From Aureococcus anophagefferens (lineage: Eukaryota > Sar > Pelagophyceae > Pelagomonadales > Pelagomonadaceae), in assembly GCF_000186865.1 (NCBI RefSeq), contig NW_008705606.1:34211-69092 (forward strand): DNA of 34,882 nucleotides. The letters are read 5' to 3'. How positions within the stretch are numbered: position 1 is the first letter of the stretch; each line of letters begins with the position of its first letter. The notes under the pieces were generated by a model, which did not search any database, was not told the DNA's origin, and worked only from the letters and a program-made list of their open reading frames with translations. The position numbers and the translations under genes were made by a program. Below are positions 1-13,200 of this stretch, piece after piece.

Positions 1-235
1 GAAGTCACTGGGATCGTTGCACAGTTCCGCGTTCCGGCGGCGCTGCAGGGCCATGAGCACCGCTCAAATGATCATACTCGCGCGAGCGCGCGCTTCGGAC
101 GTTGCATATCCAAATACATGCTCACCTGCACGAGAATCTAACTCTTGGAGGCGCTTATCCAGGGGGGTTCGAACTCTTGGACTCGGACAATTGGTTTGCC
201 GGGAGCAAACGATTAAAAAAATCTAACTTCCGGCC

Positions 236-533
236 TTAGAGTGCTGCCGTAAGCTGTATCACAGCTGCGACCCAGAATACAGTCATGACATTGCTGCCGT
301 GACACGCATTCGTTTCATGCGATGGGCCGATCACCGGGACTACATTTTGGCCTGGTACACAGCTAGAGCCCACACAAGCACTTTAGCCTTATGGGATATG
401 AAGCCTACAACTCGAAAGTTTGAGGCTCGCGCGCGACGATCATGGCGATGCGACCCCTCGCTCTCACTACACCGCACACATTATGGTCTTTTAGACGATG
501 GGCGCGCGCGCGCAACCCCATGGTCTTCAGACT
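236..533 (+). repeat. Degenerate relative of the 21.7 kb foldback element
   Basis: Two blocks match the foldback element at 21749-22296. Block A (about 236-342) matches the reverse complement of 21919-22016. Block B (about 411-533) matches 22030-22160 in direct orientation at roughly 90% identity by eye, including a run of GC alternation and the shared stretch ending CATGGTCTTCAGAC. The long inverted arms of the foldback copy are not present here. Blocks A and B therefore lie in opposite relative orientation in the two copies. Confidence 0.7.
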
Positions 534-734
534 ATGGAGGTAATTTGCCCTCAGCCTGACTCTTGACTAGGGTATGGTAATAATTAGTTAGTAGACCCCC
601 TACTCAAGTAGGCAGCCTAATCTGCGATCGGGCTCTCTGTCCTCAATCGCTGGAGTTAAGTGAGTAGGAAAGAAAAAGGGCCAACGTCATGGAAATCCAG
701 ATATGTATCCTTCGTCGCTCGCTATATCCATCCT

Positions 735-870
735 AAAATCAGACTCTAGATACAAGCACACTGCACTGCCAACCTCAAGCTAAGTCAGATAAGATACCTC
801 AGTCTAGTCTCCCGCCACAAAGCCCCCATACTTGATTCATAACGTCCTCGTTAAAAAGTCAGAAAGAACA
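735..870 (+). repeat. Fragment of the repeat found inside 15406-16271
   Basis: This segment aligns with about 15947-16085 in the same orientation. Shared words include CTGCACTG, CAAGCTAAGT, CTTGATTCATA and CGTCCTCG in the same order and spacing. It carries none of the terminal inverted repeats seen at 15406-16271, so it is an old or partial copy. Confidence 0.65.
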
Positions 871-926
871 AGCTTGGTGGGTGACGCAGAGTAAACTAGG
901 CAACTGTACCGACTGCTGAAATTCAT

Positions 927-1121
927 TCACTTCGGCTGTACAATGATGTTTTTCAAGGTCTCCAGATAATCTCTCACGACCAACGCGTCAGGGGCGTTAG
1001 CCTGTTCAATGGCCTGTTTGACTCGAGGAATCACCGTGCCATGAGATTCTGCCATACTTTTTAATATTGCATCACATTGGGTCGCATAGTGAAGCCCATA
1101 CAGTTTTATTTGGTCTTGCCT
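927..1121 (-). CDS. Possible terminal exon of an unknown minus-strand gene
   Basis: The reading frame ends at a TGA at 927-929 and gives about 60 residues of protein-like helical sequence (for example LYGLHYATQCDAILKSMAES, then a stretch rich in E, Q and A and a final LETLKNIIVQPK). A CGTCGCAG just upstream (about 1122-1129) could be a splice acceptor. The frame remains open further upstream to 1445, but there it looks like an antisense shadow of the dynein exon. I do not recognise a family. If real, upstream exons would have to overlap or lie within the dynein 5' region. The alternative is a chance ORF. Confidence 0.3.
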   Translation of the reverse strand, partial: RQDQIKLYGLHYATQCDAILKSMAESHGTVIPRVKQAIEQANAPDALVVRDYLETLKNIIVQPK

Positions 1122-1234
1122 CTGCGACGTCGTGTCGCTCTGGCGGCTCGATAAATCATCGTACTGATGATTCACGCAGATACTAGATCCATGACATCGT
1201 AGATCCTGCATTCTGTCAACGCGCGATTGGATCA

Positions 1235-4200
1235 ATGCATACTCGCAGCGCCAAGGAGTTGAGGAGGTCCAGCCTGTACGATGGCACGGCGCTGTCACTA
1301 CAGCTTGCGGACACGCAACGCTGCTTCGGTCGATACGCTGCAGACCAGTCTTGGTGCATAGCGCACATGGATGACTCGACCGTATTAGTCCCTTCAGATA
1401 AGGTAGCGAGGTATTATACTCCAACGGCGCGGGCTCTGACGACAAACTGGGCTCGCGCCATCATCATCAACAACAAGTCAATTCGGCGCGTCCCAGCTGC
1501 GAATTGTAGCAACGATTTGCGCAATGCGTGGGAGCGTCGCTTGATCACGGCACCAGCTGCTCGGTCTCCGTTTGCCGTGATGGATTCGATAATAACTCCA
1601 GAGAGACGCTGCGCTTTAGATGACCAGTCGCGCGTAGGCCGGAAACACGCGGACGTAGCGATGCAAGCGGTGATGCTCGGAGGTACCTTGCAGATTGACG
1701 GGACTGCATATCGTGCCCTCGCTGATCTGGATGCTCGAGTCATTAGCATCATCACGTCTCGCTTCGATGAGAGCATTTCAAACGAAAGCCGATATTGCGT
1801 GGAAGAAATGGTAGACTCGGTGAGAGTCAATTACAAGAAGGCAGTGGCTCGGTCTATTGTTGAGTACGAGCTGCTTGGGCACAATCCTCATGGCGATTCG
1901 TCTTTGGTTTTTGGCAGGGTAGTGCATAGAAGGAGACCTTCTTCCCCTTCGAATGACAACAGATTCACATCGACAAATTTCAACCATGGTGATCACTGGA
2001 GGCCCGTCTCCTTCAGAGCGTTCGAAATCAGCCCGTGGACTAACATGGAGTTCCAACTATCTACCTGGCAAGTGCAGCGGCAGACTGGCGTATCGCGAAG
2101 GTATTTGCAATTTGCGTATGAAGAACTGGAAGCGAAGCTGTGTGTTATTGAGAAGGTCCAGGTGGATCTTCAGTATCTTTGGCTGGTTGGGATGCGCCCA
2201 CTGACTTATAACCACAAGACGCGCGATGGTCAAGATAACAAAATGCAGGTTTCCAACACTTTTTTATGCGAGAAAGCAAGTAAAAGGCTCGCGGCATATC
2301 TCCGTGCTCGGCAAGGCAGCGTGCCTGCCAGCCCACGACATTCTTACTGTGAGGTTCTGCTTACTGATGTTGGATCATCTGAATTTTGCACTCGTCTACC
2401 CTTGACCCTAGACGCATTTAGTGCACACATCTCTGCCCGCGCTGCATCTGCGGTGGAATTACTCCGAACTCGCTGGCTCTCGGATGCATCTGCATTGTTA
2501 AACAAATCCGCCAGTGGTTTGGGGAATTCAAAGAAAAGTTTGGATTCTAGAGGTGTACTGGAGTGCTCTGAGGGAACCTATCGAGCAATGACCACAGGAT
2601 ATCCTACCACAAGGCCATCAGACGTCGCCCTTGATAAAGCTGTGAAACTTTGCGACAGGATCATGATGCACAGGGCAAAACTGGAATGCGGTTCGGCGCG
2701 ACAAGTTCGCAGCAGATCTGAAACTTGTTTTGCGGACTCTGCGGATGACTATCTTAATCGTGAAGGTAGCAATCACACAAATTTTACTTGTAATGCTGCT
2801 GCAGTGCTGATGTCAAGACAACTCCGCGTATTATGTGAAAGGTCATTGCGAGCATTCGCTGCATTTTTTCGTTCATTTGGTCTTGATACATCGAGCGGGA
2901 TTTCCGTGTTTCAGCTCAGCTTGTACTTAAAACAAATACAACGGGAGAATATTACTCCAAAAGACTCGCCCCGTGATATCGTAAGACTCGTACCTTCGCT
3001 CATTGATCTCCAAACTCAAGCAGACGCGGCAATAAGCTGTCTGGTGACATCTGCTGCAGGACTGCCACATCCAAGCTTGGAATGGACTTGGCAGAGCTCT
3101 TCACAAAAATGGAAAAGAAGACCCTGGGCCTGTGGACTCGCTCTTGACGACGATTTGGTATCTGAAACCCGTGAAGACGTTCGATCAGCTCTCGCTCAAA
3201 ACTTTCAAGGGCCACTTAAGATAGTTGGCAGCTTTGCTCCATTCCGTAAACTACTTGACGGAACTGTGGATGTGGAAGTGCGCTCAGAGGTGGTCGCCCG
3301 TGCGAGGAAGGGCGGGGACACGACCGGATCTCTCGACCAACTGGCACGTCTGTGTTCGCGGCTTGCGGAACTCGGAGAGTCTGTGCGGGGGACAACTGCC
3401 AATGTCGTACACGAACCTCTGTTCTCCGTTGCTAGTGTCAATTGTAAAGCAGAGTTGATACAAATAACTGACTCCCTCCGCTGCCTCGTCGCAGATTCGG
3501 TTGCGAATGATAATCACTCGCACATGGTATCGATATGTCAAGAATATAGTGAGGTTGTGGAACAGCTACAAGTAGAACCTGTAGACTGCAATGAGCTACG
3601 TGCGTTACAAGAATATTCGACACGATGTATTGACACACTAACACGCCTCATGGATGAATATTCAGGACAGGTGCACGAACGAGTGCAGTTTCTGCTCTCT
3701 CAGACTCAAACTGATTGTGCTCGTTCGAGCCTATCCCGAGATGACGCAGCAATCCTCGTGACTACGTGTCGGTGGCCGGCGGCCGTCAGACAAAGCATGA
3801 CTCATTCCCATGAGGTCCAACAGACTCGAAAGCGGCATTTGGAAATGCTCGTTGAAGGGCAGCAGGAGGCACTCAGTCGAGAGGCGACAAATCTGGAGAA
3901 GCGGATCGAGAAAATCGCAGAAGCTGGATCACTCACGCCATCAGAGGTTCAGGCAATCTACAAGCGCATCGTTGCAGTACAAGAGTCTCTTTCTAGCATG
4001 CGAGCTGATGCTAACGACATTGAACGGCAAGAAAAACTGCTGCAGTTGGCCCTGACTGATAACCAGACCCGGCTAAACATCGTTGATAGGGCATTGGCCC
4101 CGCTCGCGCAGCTCTGGGGCGTTGTAAAAGAATGGGTCGAAAAGATCAATCACTGGCAGCATGATCCTCTCAGTACAATTGACGCGCAGAACGCAGAACG

Positions 4201-7200
4201 TTCCACTGTAGAACTGCGAGCCGCTTTGGGAGCTGCTGTACGTGAGCTGGAAGAGCGGGGGGACTCTCGTGCTACGCCTACCCGTGCTGGAAAGCTGCTG
4301 CAGCAGGAAGTTAAGATATTTGATGAAGAGCAACTTCCATTACTGCGTCTGGTGTGCCAGCCAGGCATGAAGGAACGACATTGGACGCAGATTAAAAAAA
4401 GTACGCGCCTCGAGTCGCTTGAGATAACTGACACCTCAAATTTGTTGCAGATGCTCGATGTTGGCCTGCAGCACTACGCTGGCGTCATTGAAGAGACTTG
4501 CGTTGCTGCTGGGCATGAACATGCACTGGAAGAGCAGCTAGAGTACATGGAACGCGCGTGGACCACTGCGGTGTTTGCAGCTGAGGCGTGGCGCGGATTC
4601 TACAGGCTCTGTGGTACTGAAGAGGTTCAACAGGTGCGATTGATTATACTAACGATTATACTCGTATGCTCGATTTGATCTTCCATATTTGTCACCTATA
4701 CTCCATTCCAAAAATGCTTCCTTCTTTTTATGACTTGCGTCTGTCGTCATAGGAATTAGACAATCAAATTCTGCGAACTCAAACAATCCAAGGCAATAAG
4801 TATGTACGGCCTCACGCCAAGCGTGCTGCAGGATGGGAAGCAAAGTTGACCAAGCTACAGGAGACCATCGACGAACTACTTGCACTTGAAGCGGCGTGGT
4901 TGTACCTTGAGCCAATCTTCAAGACTGGAGATGATGTCGCTCTGCAACTGCCAGCTGAGGCAGTGCTGTTCGATGAGATGGATCAAGTGTGGCGCTCGGC
5001 CATCTTTTTTATTCTGGAACACCCTGCCGTTTTGAGTTTATCGGAGCACCCTGCGATGTTAAAGTCCTTGATTGAGGCAAACACAAAACTTGAGCTCGTT
5101 CGTAAAGGGCTTGCAGGATATCTTGATGCAAAACGAAATGCGTTTCCGCGCTTTAATTTCATTTCAGACGCAGAGCTGCTAGAAATTCTTGCAAACACAA
5201 CTGATCCAACGAATGTACAGCCGTATTTACTAAAATGCTTTTCTGGTGTCGCTGGTCTTGTATTTTCGCGAAATTCTGATGATGGTGCAATTGAAATTGT
5301 CGCGGCCCTTGACACCACTCCAAAATTCCCCAGCAATGGAGCTTTGCAGACTGGCCTAGAAAATGAGGCTCTAGTAAGCTCAGGCAGTGAACGCCTTGAA
5401 TTTGCATATTTAGCTCTAAATATAAAACCGATTAGGCCGAGTATGAATAGATGCGACGTCGAATGCTGGCTAGGTGAAGTCGAGGAAGTTTCACGTCGTT
5501 CCTTGGCGTTGGCGATTGAAGGTTCGACTAGGGAATTTTTTAATACAACAAGTCACGCCTTAGCGTTGCGTGTGCTTCGCGCGCACGAGTGGCAGGAACA
5601 AATGCTTCTTGTTGTGCATCGCGTCGCATGGGCACGAAGCGTTGAAGATGCACTTCGGCGCGCTGCCGTCGCAGCGGCCGAAGTAGAGGAAGCTAGATTG
5701 CTCAATAGCCATCGGTTGTCTAGCCATACTCATATCTCCTCTGACACGTTGCTCGACCCAAATGCAGCCCTCAAATCGCTGCTGGTAGCAGAGCAAAGCC
5801 AGTTGGAGGAAACAATTAGTGCTGTGCAGACAACTGACATCAATGATGAAGGAGGTACGACATCCCGGGTTCGAGCATCACTTGGCGTGCTGATTGTTCT
5901 TGACATCCATCAGCGCGATGTGACGTGTGCATTAGTTGATAGTGGTGCGTCTGATGTTGCTGATTTTCAATGGCTGGTACAGCTACGATATTACTTGAGG
6001 AGCAACGAGGGTGCTCACACAAGCATGCCGAGCAAAATCGAAACTCACTGTGTTCATCAATGTCTACCATACGCATATGAGTATCTCGGAGGAGGTGGGA
6101 GAAATAAGCTTGCCATTACACCAGTGACCTCACGTTGCTTCCGGGCATTCTTTTGTGCGCTTCGAACTCACGCTGGGTGCACATTTCGATGCATCACTGG
6201 CGCCGGCGCCTCAGCGACACTTGTTGGATTCACTCGGGCACTGGCAACCCACACTGTAACATTAAACTGTGTCCCTACCCTAGGATGTGCAACAGTGGCC
6301 ATGCTGCTACGTGGTGCAGCCACCAGCGGAGCCTGGATATGTCTAGAGGGCTTCAGTCGGCTTCCTCTCGAAGTGATTTCGGTCACCATGGCCAAAGTCA
6401 AGGAAAATTTTATATTAGCCCAACGAGAAGCGAGCAATATGTCACCATTCCAAACAGACGGAGCTCTCTTGGGGGCGATGACTCGAACATTTGTGATTGA
6501 ATGTGACGCCGGCAAAGTCAATGCCAAGTTTACAAGTGAAATACGAGAACTTTTTCGTCCTGTTTCACTAAGCATCCCCGATCCTGTGAATATAGCGGAA
6601 ATCTTGTTGTGCGCGCACGGTTTGCAACGCATGCAAGCTCATTCGTTGGCCAAGCATATTTCACAAACTCTGGGACTTTGCACCAAGTTATTGTCAGGTC
6701 GTGAACCATATTATCAGTTTGGGTTGGGAATGATGTCTATTGTTGTAGCCACTGTCGCCTCCACAATTAGGACGCAGGGCTGTTTTGCGGAAGGTGCTGA
6801 AGCTAAGCCCGCTCTGACAGATGCTATTCTCATGCGAGCATTAGCTGACACTATGGAGTCCGAAATTGCCCTGCGAGACAGTGAGCTTTTCAAAAGAATT
6901 CTGGGATCAATTTTCGTAGAACTCCCTGCACTGGAACGTGACCTGAGTGAGGAGTTTGTTACGACATTTAGGGAGGCATGTAAGGCGCGAAAACAATTGC
7001 CGTTAGACGGCTTCTGCACGAACGTGATGCGTCTCCATGATTCAATTAATTCATGGCCTGGTGCTGCTCTTATTGGTCGCTCGTTTTCCGGGAAGACAAG
7101 CACTTGGAAAAATCTCATCACCACCATAGGTCTACTGAAGCCGCAAACCAACGTCGCTGTCGCATCCCTTGTCGCCTATCCAGGTGCTCTAACGCTAGGG

Positions 7201-10200
7201 GAACTATATGGGACATTTCACCCAGAAAGTCGCGAGTGGACAGATGGCATTTTGTCAGGTTGTTTTCGTGAGGTATCGCAGAGGAGCGTCTGCGATGTTC
7301 CAAGAAAGCGCCAATTCCTTGTATTGGATGGTGCTGTCGATGCGTCCTGGACAGAGCAACTGCACGGTGCTCTCGATGACTCCGCCACTCTGTGCTTGAC
7401 AAATGGCGAATTCATTCACCGGAGTCAAATTTTATCTATTATATTTGAATCCGAGTCTCTACATGCTGCTGCCCCTGCAATGGTGAGTCGAATTAGTGTT
7501 GTAAACCTCGCTGATAGTTACATGAAATGGCGGGTGCTTTACGACTCGTGGATCTGCTCGCGCGATGCGCAGGGCGTTGTAGAACCTCAAGGAGATTCGA
7601 CCTTTGCTGGCGACTCTCAGAAAGTTAACATAATGCCTGCCGCTGAATCGACCAAAAGCGTATACCAACCCGATCTAACAGACCAAAAGGCTTTTCATTT
7701 GAGTGAGGAGGAATGTCGACTTCTCGAAGCACTAGCTGAGTGGTTGGTTGAACCAGCCCTTGCTTTTGTGCACCACGAGCTGCACGGTTATGTCGAACCC
7801 TTGAGCGATGAGTCGTTGGTCCAGTCGCTGTTGCGACTCCTTGATGGATTGCTCCATATCTGTCTGCGGGGAGCTGCTCCAGCTGCAGGCTCGGCAGATG
7901 TCAAGGAAAGGCGCCAACGAAGACAGCACATCGAGTGTGCATTTCTCTGGGCACTTTTGTGGTCGGTGGGTGCATCTGGTCCTGAAACAGCTCAGACACA
8001 ATTTGGAGTCTTCCTGCGGGATATTATTTCTGACTCTCGAGTCATTCGCACTAGGTATATGACCGTGCACGAGTCACTGACAAGACGGGGTTGGTGTGTT
8101 CCTGAGTTCACGGGGGTATTTTCGGGCACTCTTCAGCTCCCGCTTCCTTCGAAAGGGTCTGCACACGACTATGAATATCGGCCAAGAGACAATGAAACTG
8201 GAGCATGGAGAATGTGGACGGACGCGCTGCAGGCGGGAGGACAATATTCTGCCCCAGAAATTAGTGGCACCACAGTAATTAGTGAATTACTCGTGCCTAC
8301 GATCCAGACGGTACAATCTGGACTACTTCTTGATCTAATGATGCGCGCTGGTGGTTACCCTGCACTTTTTTGCGGTCCTCCAGGATCGGGCAAAACTGTA
8401 CATGCTCGCGCGGCACTTGCACGCTTGCCTCGAAAGAAGCATCGAACTGCATATCTAAAACTTCATGCAACTACCTCAGCTCGATCATTTTCTCACGCGC
8501 TACTTGGTCGCCTTGTTAAACGACGCAAGGGTGTATTTGGCCCACCAATAAATCAGAAAGCCGTAGTTTTTGTGGATGATATAAATCTCCCGGATGTTCG
8601 AGGACCTGGCAAAACGCAAATGCCACTTGAACTCCTCCGCGGACTAATTGAAAATGGCTCATGGTTTGAAACCCCTGATGCAAAGGCCACCTCTAGTGGT
8701 GCCCGAGGGCGGGGCGCATGTCACGATAGTGAAGTGGTGAATACGGGAGTTCAGGTCGATCCCCGCAATACGCCGCTAGGCAAACCAATACTGCAGCGCA
8801 TTGAAGACACTTCAATATGGGCATCCACTAATGGGCGGGCCGCTGCGAGCGCAAGCGTGCGACTTTTACGCCATTTCACGATCATACATACCTCAGATCC
8901 GAGCGACACAACCTTAACACGCGTATATACGGTGCTCGTTGAGTCTCACTTTGCATCCCAGTCTTTCGCATCTGACATTGTGGCGGCTGCTGCAGCTCTC
9001 GTCGCAGCAACTATTTGGACGTTGCGAGAAGTTGTGTCAGAGCTACGACCCGCCCCAAACAGACAATTATGCACCTTTGATACTCGTGATTCTGCACGCT
9101 GCATACAGGGAGTATTGAGGTGTCGCGCAGATGATGACTTTGACAAGTCTGGCCTTGCTAAGCTTTGGGTACATGAGGTTTTGCGTACTTTTAGTGACAG
9201 GCTGTTGGTTTTCGAGGACCAGGAATGGATGGTAACGCACATACAGACTGCACTATTGCGCAGTTTCAAGCTGGATATTGATACACTCATGACAGACCTC
9301 AACGAAGCACTACAAAAAGGGCGACCATCGTTGAGGTCTGCCAATGCATCTATTGGATCACGGGAGCTACAACAGCTCATCTTTACTGACTTCCATAACC
9401 CCCTTGAGCGTGGCGTTTACCTCGAAGCTCGTGATACAATTCAGTTGTATGATGCTTTAGATCGGGCTCAAGATGAGTTCTGCAGTTCAGAGTCCGTATC
9501 TACTACTGATGTAGACGAGGTTTCATCGGGTAAGCTACATGGTAATGCAGATAAGGATGATTTGGTGCGTGGGAACAAACGCATAGTAGTATTTCCGCTG
9601 GTAGCAGCTCATATCTCGCGTCTTGTGCGAGCTTTTGGCTCGTCGGGCGGTGGTCACGCTCTGCTTGGTGGTGCCACTGGAACAGGACGACGAGCTGTTG
9701 CGCGTCTTGCCGCCCATGTTTCTGGCTGTACGTTGCTCGAGCCACGGCCATACGCGCAGTTTGATTCGCTAGCTTCGTGGCGCAACGAACTGAAGTTGGC
9801 CTTGAGGCGTTCAGGTATTGGTGATGTGCCAGTCTGCTTGCTCATTGCTGATACACACGTCTTATCTCTCGAGGAGATCCTTGTCGACATCTGTGACGTT
9901 ATGGCTACTGGGCAGACTCCGGGTCTTTTTCTCGTGGACGAACGCGCGGAAATTGCGGAAGAGATGCGCTCTCGCATGCGAAGGCAGCGAGGCGCAAAGA
10001 ATGCAGAAACAATGAGCTCCGATGATCTGTTTTCTTCTTTTTTGGAAAGAGTGCGCATTCGCCTTCATATCGCTCTAGTTCTCTCTTTGGAAAAAGAAAA
10101 CATTACAAAGGTCAAGCTCATCACGATGTTGCGTCGCTTTCCAGCGCTAGTGTCCAACTTCATGTGTGTTGACCATTATGCCTCTTGGCAGGACAATGCA

Positions 10201-13200
10201 CTGTCTGCCGTCGCTGAGAGCCTTCTTGGTTCGGCCAGGTTTGTGGTTGGAACCGGTCTCGAGATTGAGGGTCCTCAAAAGAGCGGACATGATGCTCCGA
10301 ACAGCAATAGCAAAGAAGTTTCCGCTCTACCTGGAGCGCGACCTGAGTCTGCGATTGACTTCGCTGAGAGAAGGCTTCATGCTAACGCGGTAGCATTATG
10401 CTGCCAGATCCATGCTTCAATTAAATCCGGCCACGACCATCGCACGTATGCGTCAACTTCGACCTTCCTTGAGCTTCTTGAGTGCTTTCGAGATAATGTC
10501 AGTCGAGCCCAGGCGACGATTGGGAACGCGCGCGCGTGTTATGGTCGCGCATTGGACGTAGCTCATCATGCTCAAAAGGCAATCGCGACCATTGGTGATG
10601 GTATTGCTGCGGCACGGGCCGCACTTGATGCAACCAACTTCGAAGCCGTCGTTTTTGACTCTGAGTTAAGTCACAAAAAGTCGATTTCTGGAGTAGAATC
10701 AAAATACGCAGAAGTCGAAGCGGATGCGGAGGCCCTTGTTCACGAAGAAGCAGCAGCGCGGGTTCTTGCAGAGGAATTCGAACGTGAGATTGCTCAGGCC
10801 CAACCCGCATTTGACGAAGCCTATGCCGCTCTCGAAGCTTTGTCTGTCGCAGACTTGTCCGAATTGCGAGCTTTGCCACGCCCCCCAATAGGGGCGAAGC
10901 CCATTCTTGAGGCTGTTTGCATTCTTCTCGGAGAAAAACCAGTCAAAGTTGCTGACCCCGCCGACCCCACACGACGAGTTTTGGATTTTTGGGGTGCAGC
11001 TCAACAGCGGGTGCTGATAGGTGAACCTCCGCAACTGGTGTCTAGGCTACGCGGAGTAGATCATGACAAAATATCAAGCAAGGCCATTTCAAAACTAAAA
11101 GATACCTACATAGGACCAGGAGCGACACATGAAGCATCCTTTGTAGAGCCCGATATGCTTGATGGCTTCATAGGCGCGACTGTCTCAAGTGCACTTTGCC
11201 GATGGGTTCGCGCGGCAAGCAGTTATGAGCAGACTTCGCGCACTGCGCAACCGAAACGTGATGCGGCAGCACGTGCTCAGTCTGAGCTTGAAAAGTCCCT
11301 AGAAGCGCTCGAGCGCAAAAGGAATGAAGTCAACGGTGTTGAGGCTGAATTGGCAGATATTGCTGCTGGACGAGATGCGACTCGTGAGCGCTGTGATGAG
11401 CTTCAAGAGACCATCTTGATTAACTCTCGTCGTCTCGAGCGCGCAAAGTCCTTGCTAGATGCTCTTGTGTCGGGTGGGGAGCTGGAGCGGTGGGAGACAC
11501 TGGCTTGCGAAGCTGATACAAGAGCCCTGTCTCTTGTTGCGGATGCTCTTTNNNNNNNNNNNNNNNNNNNNNNNNNNNNNNNNNNNNNNNNNNNNNNNNN
11601 NNNNNNNNNNNNNNNNNNNNNNNNNNNNNNNNNNNNNNNNCGACGGAATCTCACCTCAACCAGCATTGGTAACAAGCAGTGACCCATACTTTCAATCATG
11701 ATTGGAGAAGTAATGCCACAGGTACTGGCATCTATGCTCAACGAGCCCCGTCTGTCCGAATGGCGTGATACCCTCTCGCCTCTCCCATGGTGCCTGACAG
11801 ATACAATTGCTGTAGATTTGGAGTCAGTCGTCGAGTCTGCCCTCTTTGCCAAACATGCCCGACGTTGGCCGTTATTGTTCGACCCCCATGGCGTCGCACT
11901 CAAATGGGTGTGTTCCGCAGAAAATTACTTGACTGTCGTCCGCGGGTCCGGAGAGCATTCCAGGGTACATCGTGCTGTTGAAACTGCGGCTCCGCTTGGC
12001 ACCTCTGTGCTTATCAAGGATGTGCGTGAAGAAGACCTTCTTAATCCGGCGATAATGGTAGAAATGATCCCACGCTGTCTTCAATTAAACACGGCAACTT
12101 ACACTGAGACAGAAAAGACCGGCGATGGGTCTGGGCACGTCAGGAGAAACCTGTCGATTGGACCTCCAAACCTCAGTAACGTATTTGACTGCCAGGAAGG
12201 ATTCAGATTTTACATGACAACACAATGGCTGAAACGACCACTTCCAGAAGTCATCTGGGACGGGCGCGAGCAGCTCGTATTGATTGATTTTGCGCATTCT
12301 CCATCCGCCCTTCAGATGGAAATGCTCCGTGTGATCGTGTCCCAAGAGCAAGCTAGTCTTTACAAAGAAGGAACGAACATTGTACAACAAAACAAGAGAT
12401 GCAAGGAACGGGTTAGCGAAGTCGAGAAAGAGGTCCTTTCAGCTTTGACAGTGCAACGTGGGGACGGCACCTCCGTTCTCGATGATGGTCAGGCCATCGA
12501 GAAGTCTCGCATATTGATGGAAGAAGTTCGCGGCCTGCGCGAACAAGAGCTCGACTTAAGTAGCAATAAGCGCGATCTTTATTGTTCGCATGAGCATTAC
12601 ATCCCAGTAGCTTGTGCTGCGCAAGTTTTTTTTTCTGCCATCTCTGACTTAATTCATGTAGAGGCTGTGTATGCATTCTCTCTCACGTGGTTCGTCGAGT
12701 CCATTTTGCTTAGTACGCTTCGAGGGTGCAGTATTGGCCATGCTGCGATACAAGCAGACACAGACCAAAATTTGTCGAACCGCCTCGATCATGTGCGCAT
12801 AAAACTGGCCCACACACTCTTTTCTCGCGTTAGTTCGGCCTTGTTGACAAAGGATAGGCTACTGTTTGCGCTGCTCTTAGCCGTACGACCACATCTTGCT
12901 CAGGGGCACATAGGCGATGCCGAGTGGCACTTCTTGCTTACCGGCGCTACGAGTGTCTCTTGGAAACAGGTGTCTGCCCCCCCTGATTTGGGTGTTACTA
13001 AAACTTCGCAAGAACATGAGTCAAAGGCACCAATCGCGGTGACTGAGCATGCCAACCCTGCGAAAACTTGGCTACCGGATGAACAATGGAATGAAATGTG
13101 CTCGCTTGCTACCCTACCGACTTTTGCTGGGTTGATCGAGGAGTTCGAAGCTCAAATCAAGATGTGGAAACGCATTTATGACGCTTCGGAGCCACATGAG

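Larger units (their letters stand above)
1..926. other. Intergenic/repeat-derived DNA
   Basis: I see no convincing gene here; the short ORFs lack any recognisable family. The stretch is largely made of degenerate copies of two repeat families that recur in the window. Positions about 236-342 and 411-533 match parts of the foldback element at 21749-22296. Positions about 735-870 match the interior of the inverted-repeat element at 15406-16271. Confidence 0.6.
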
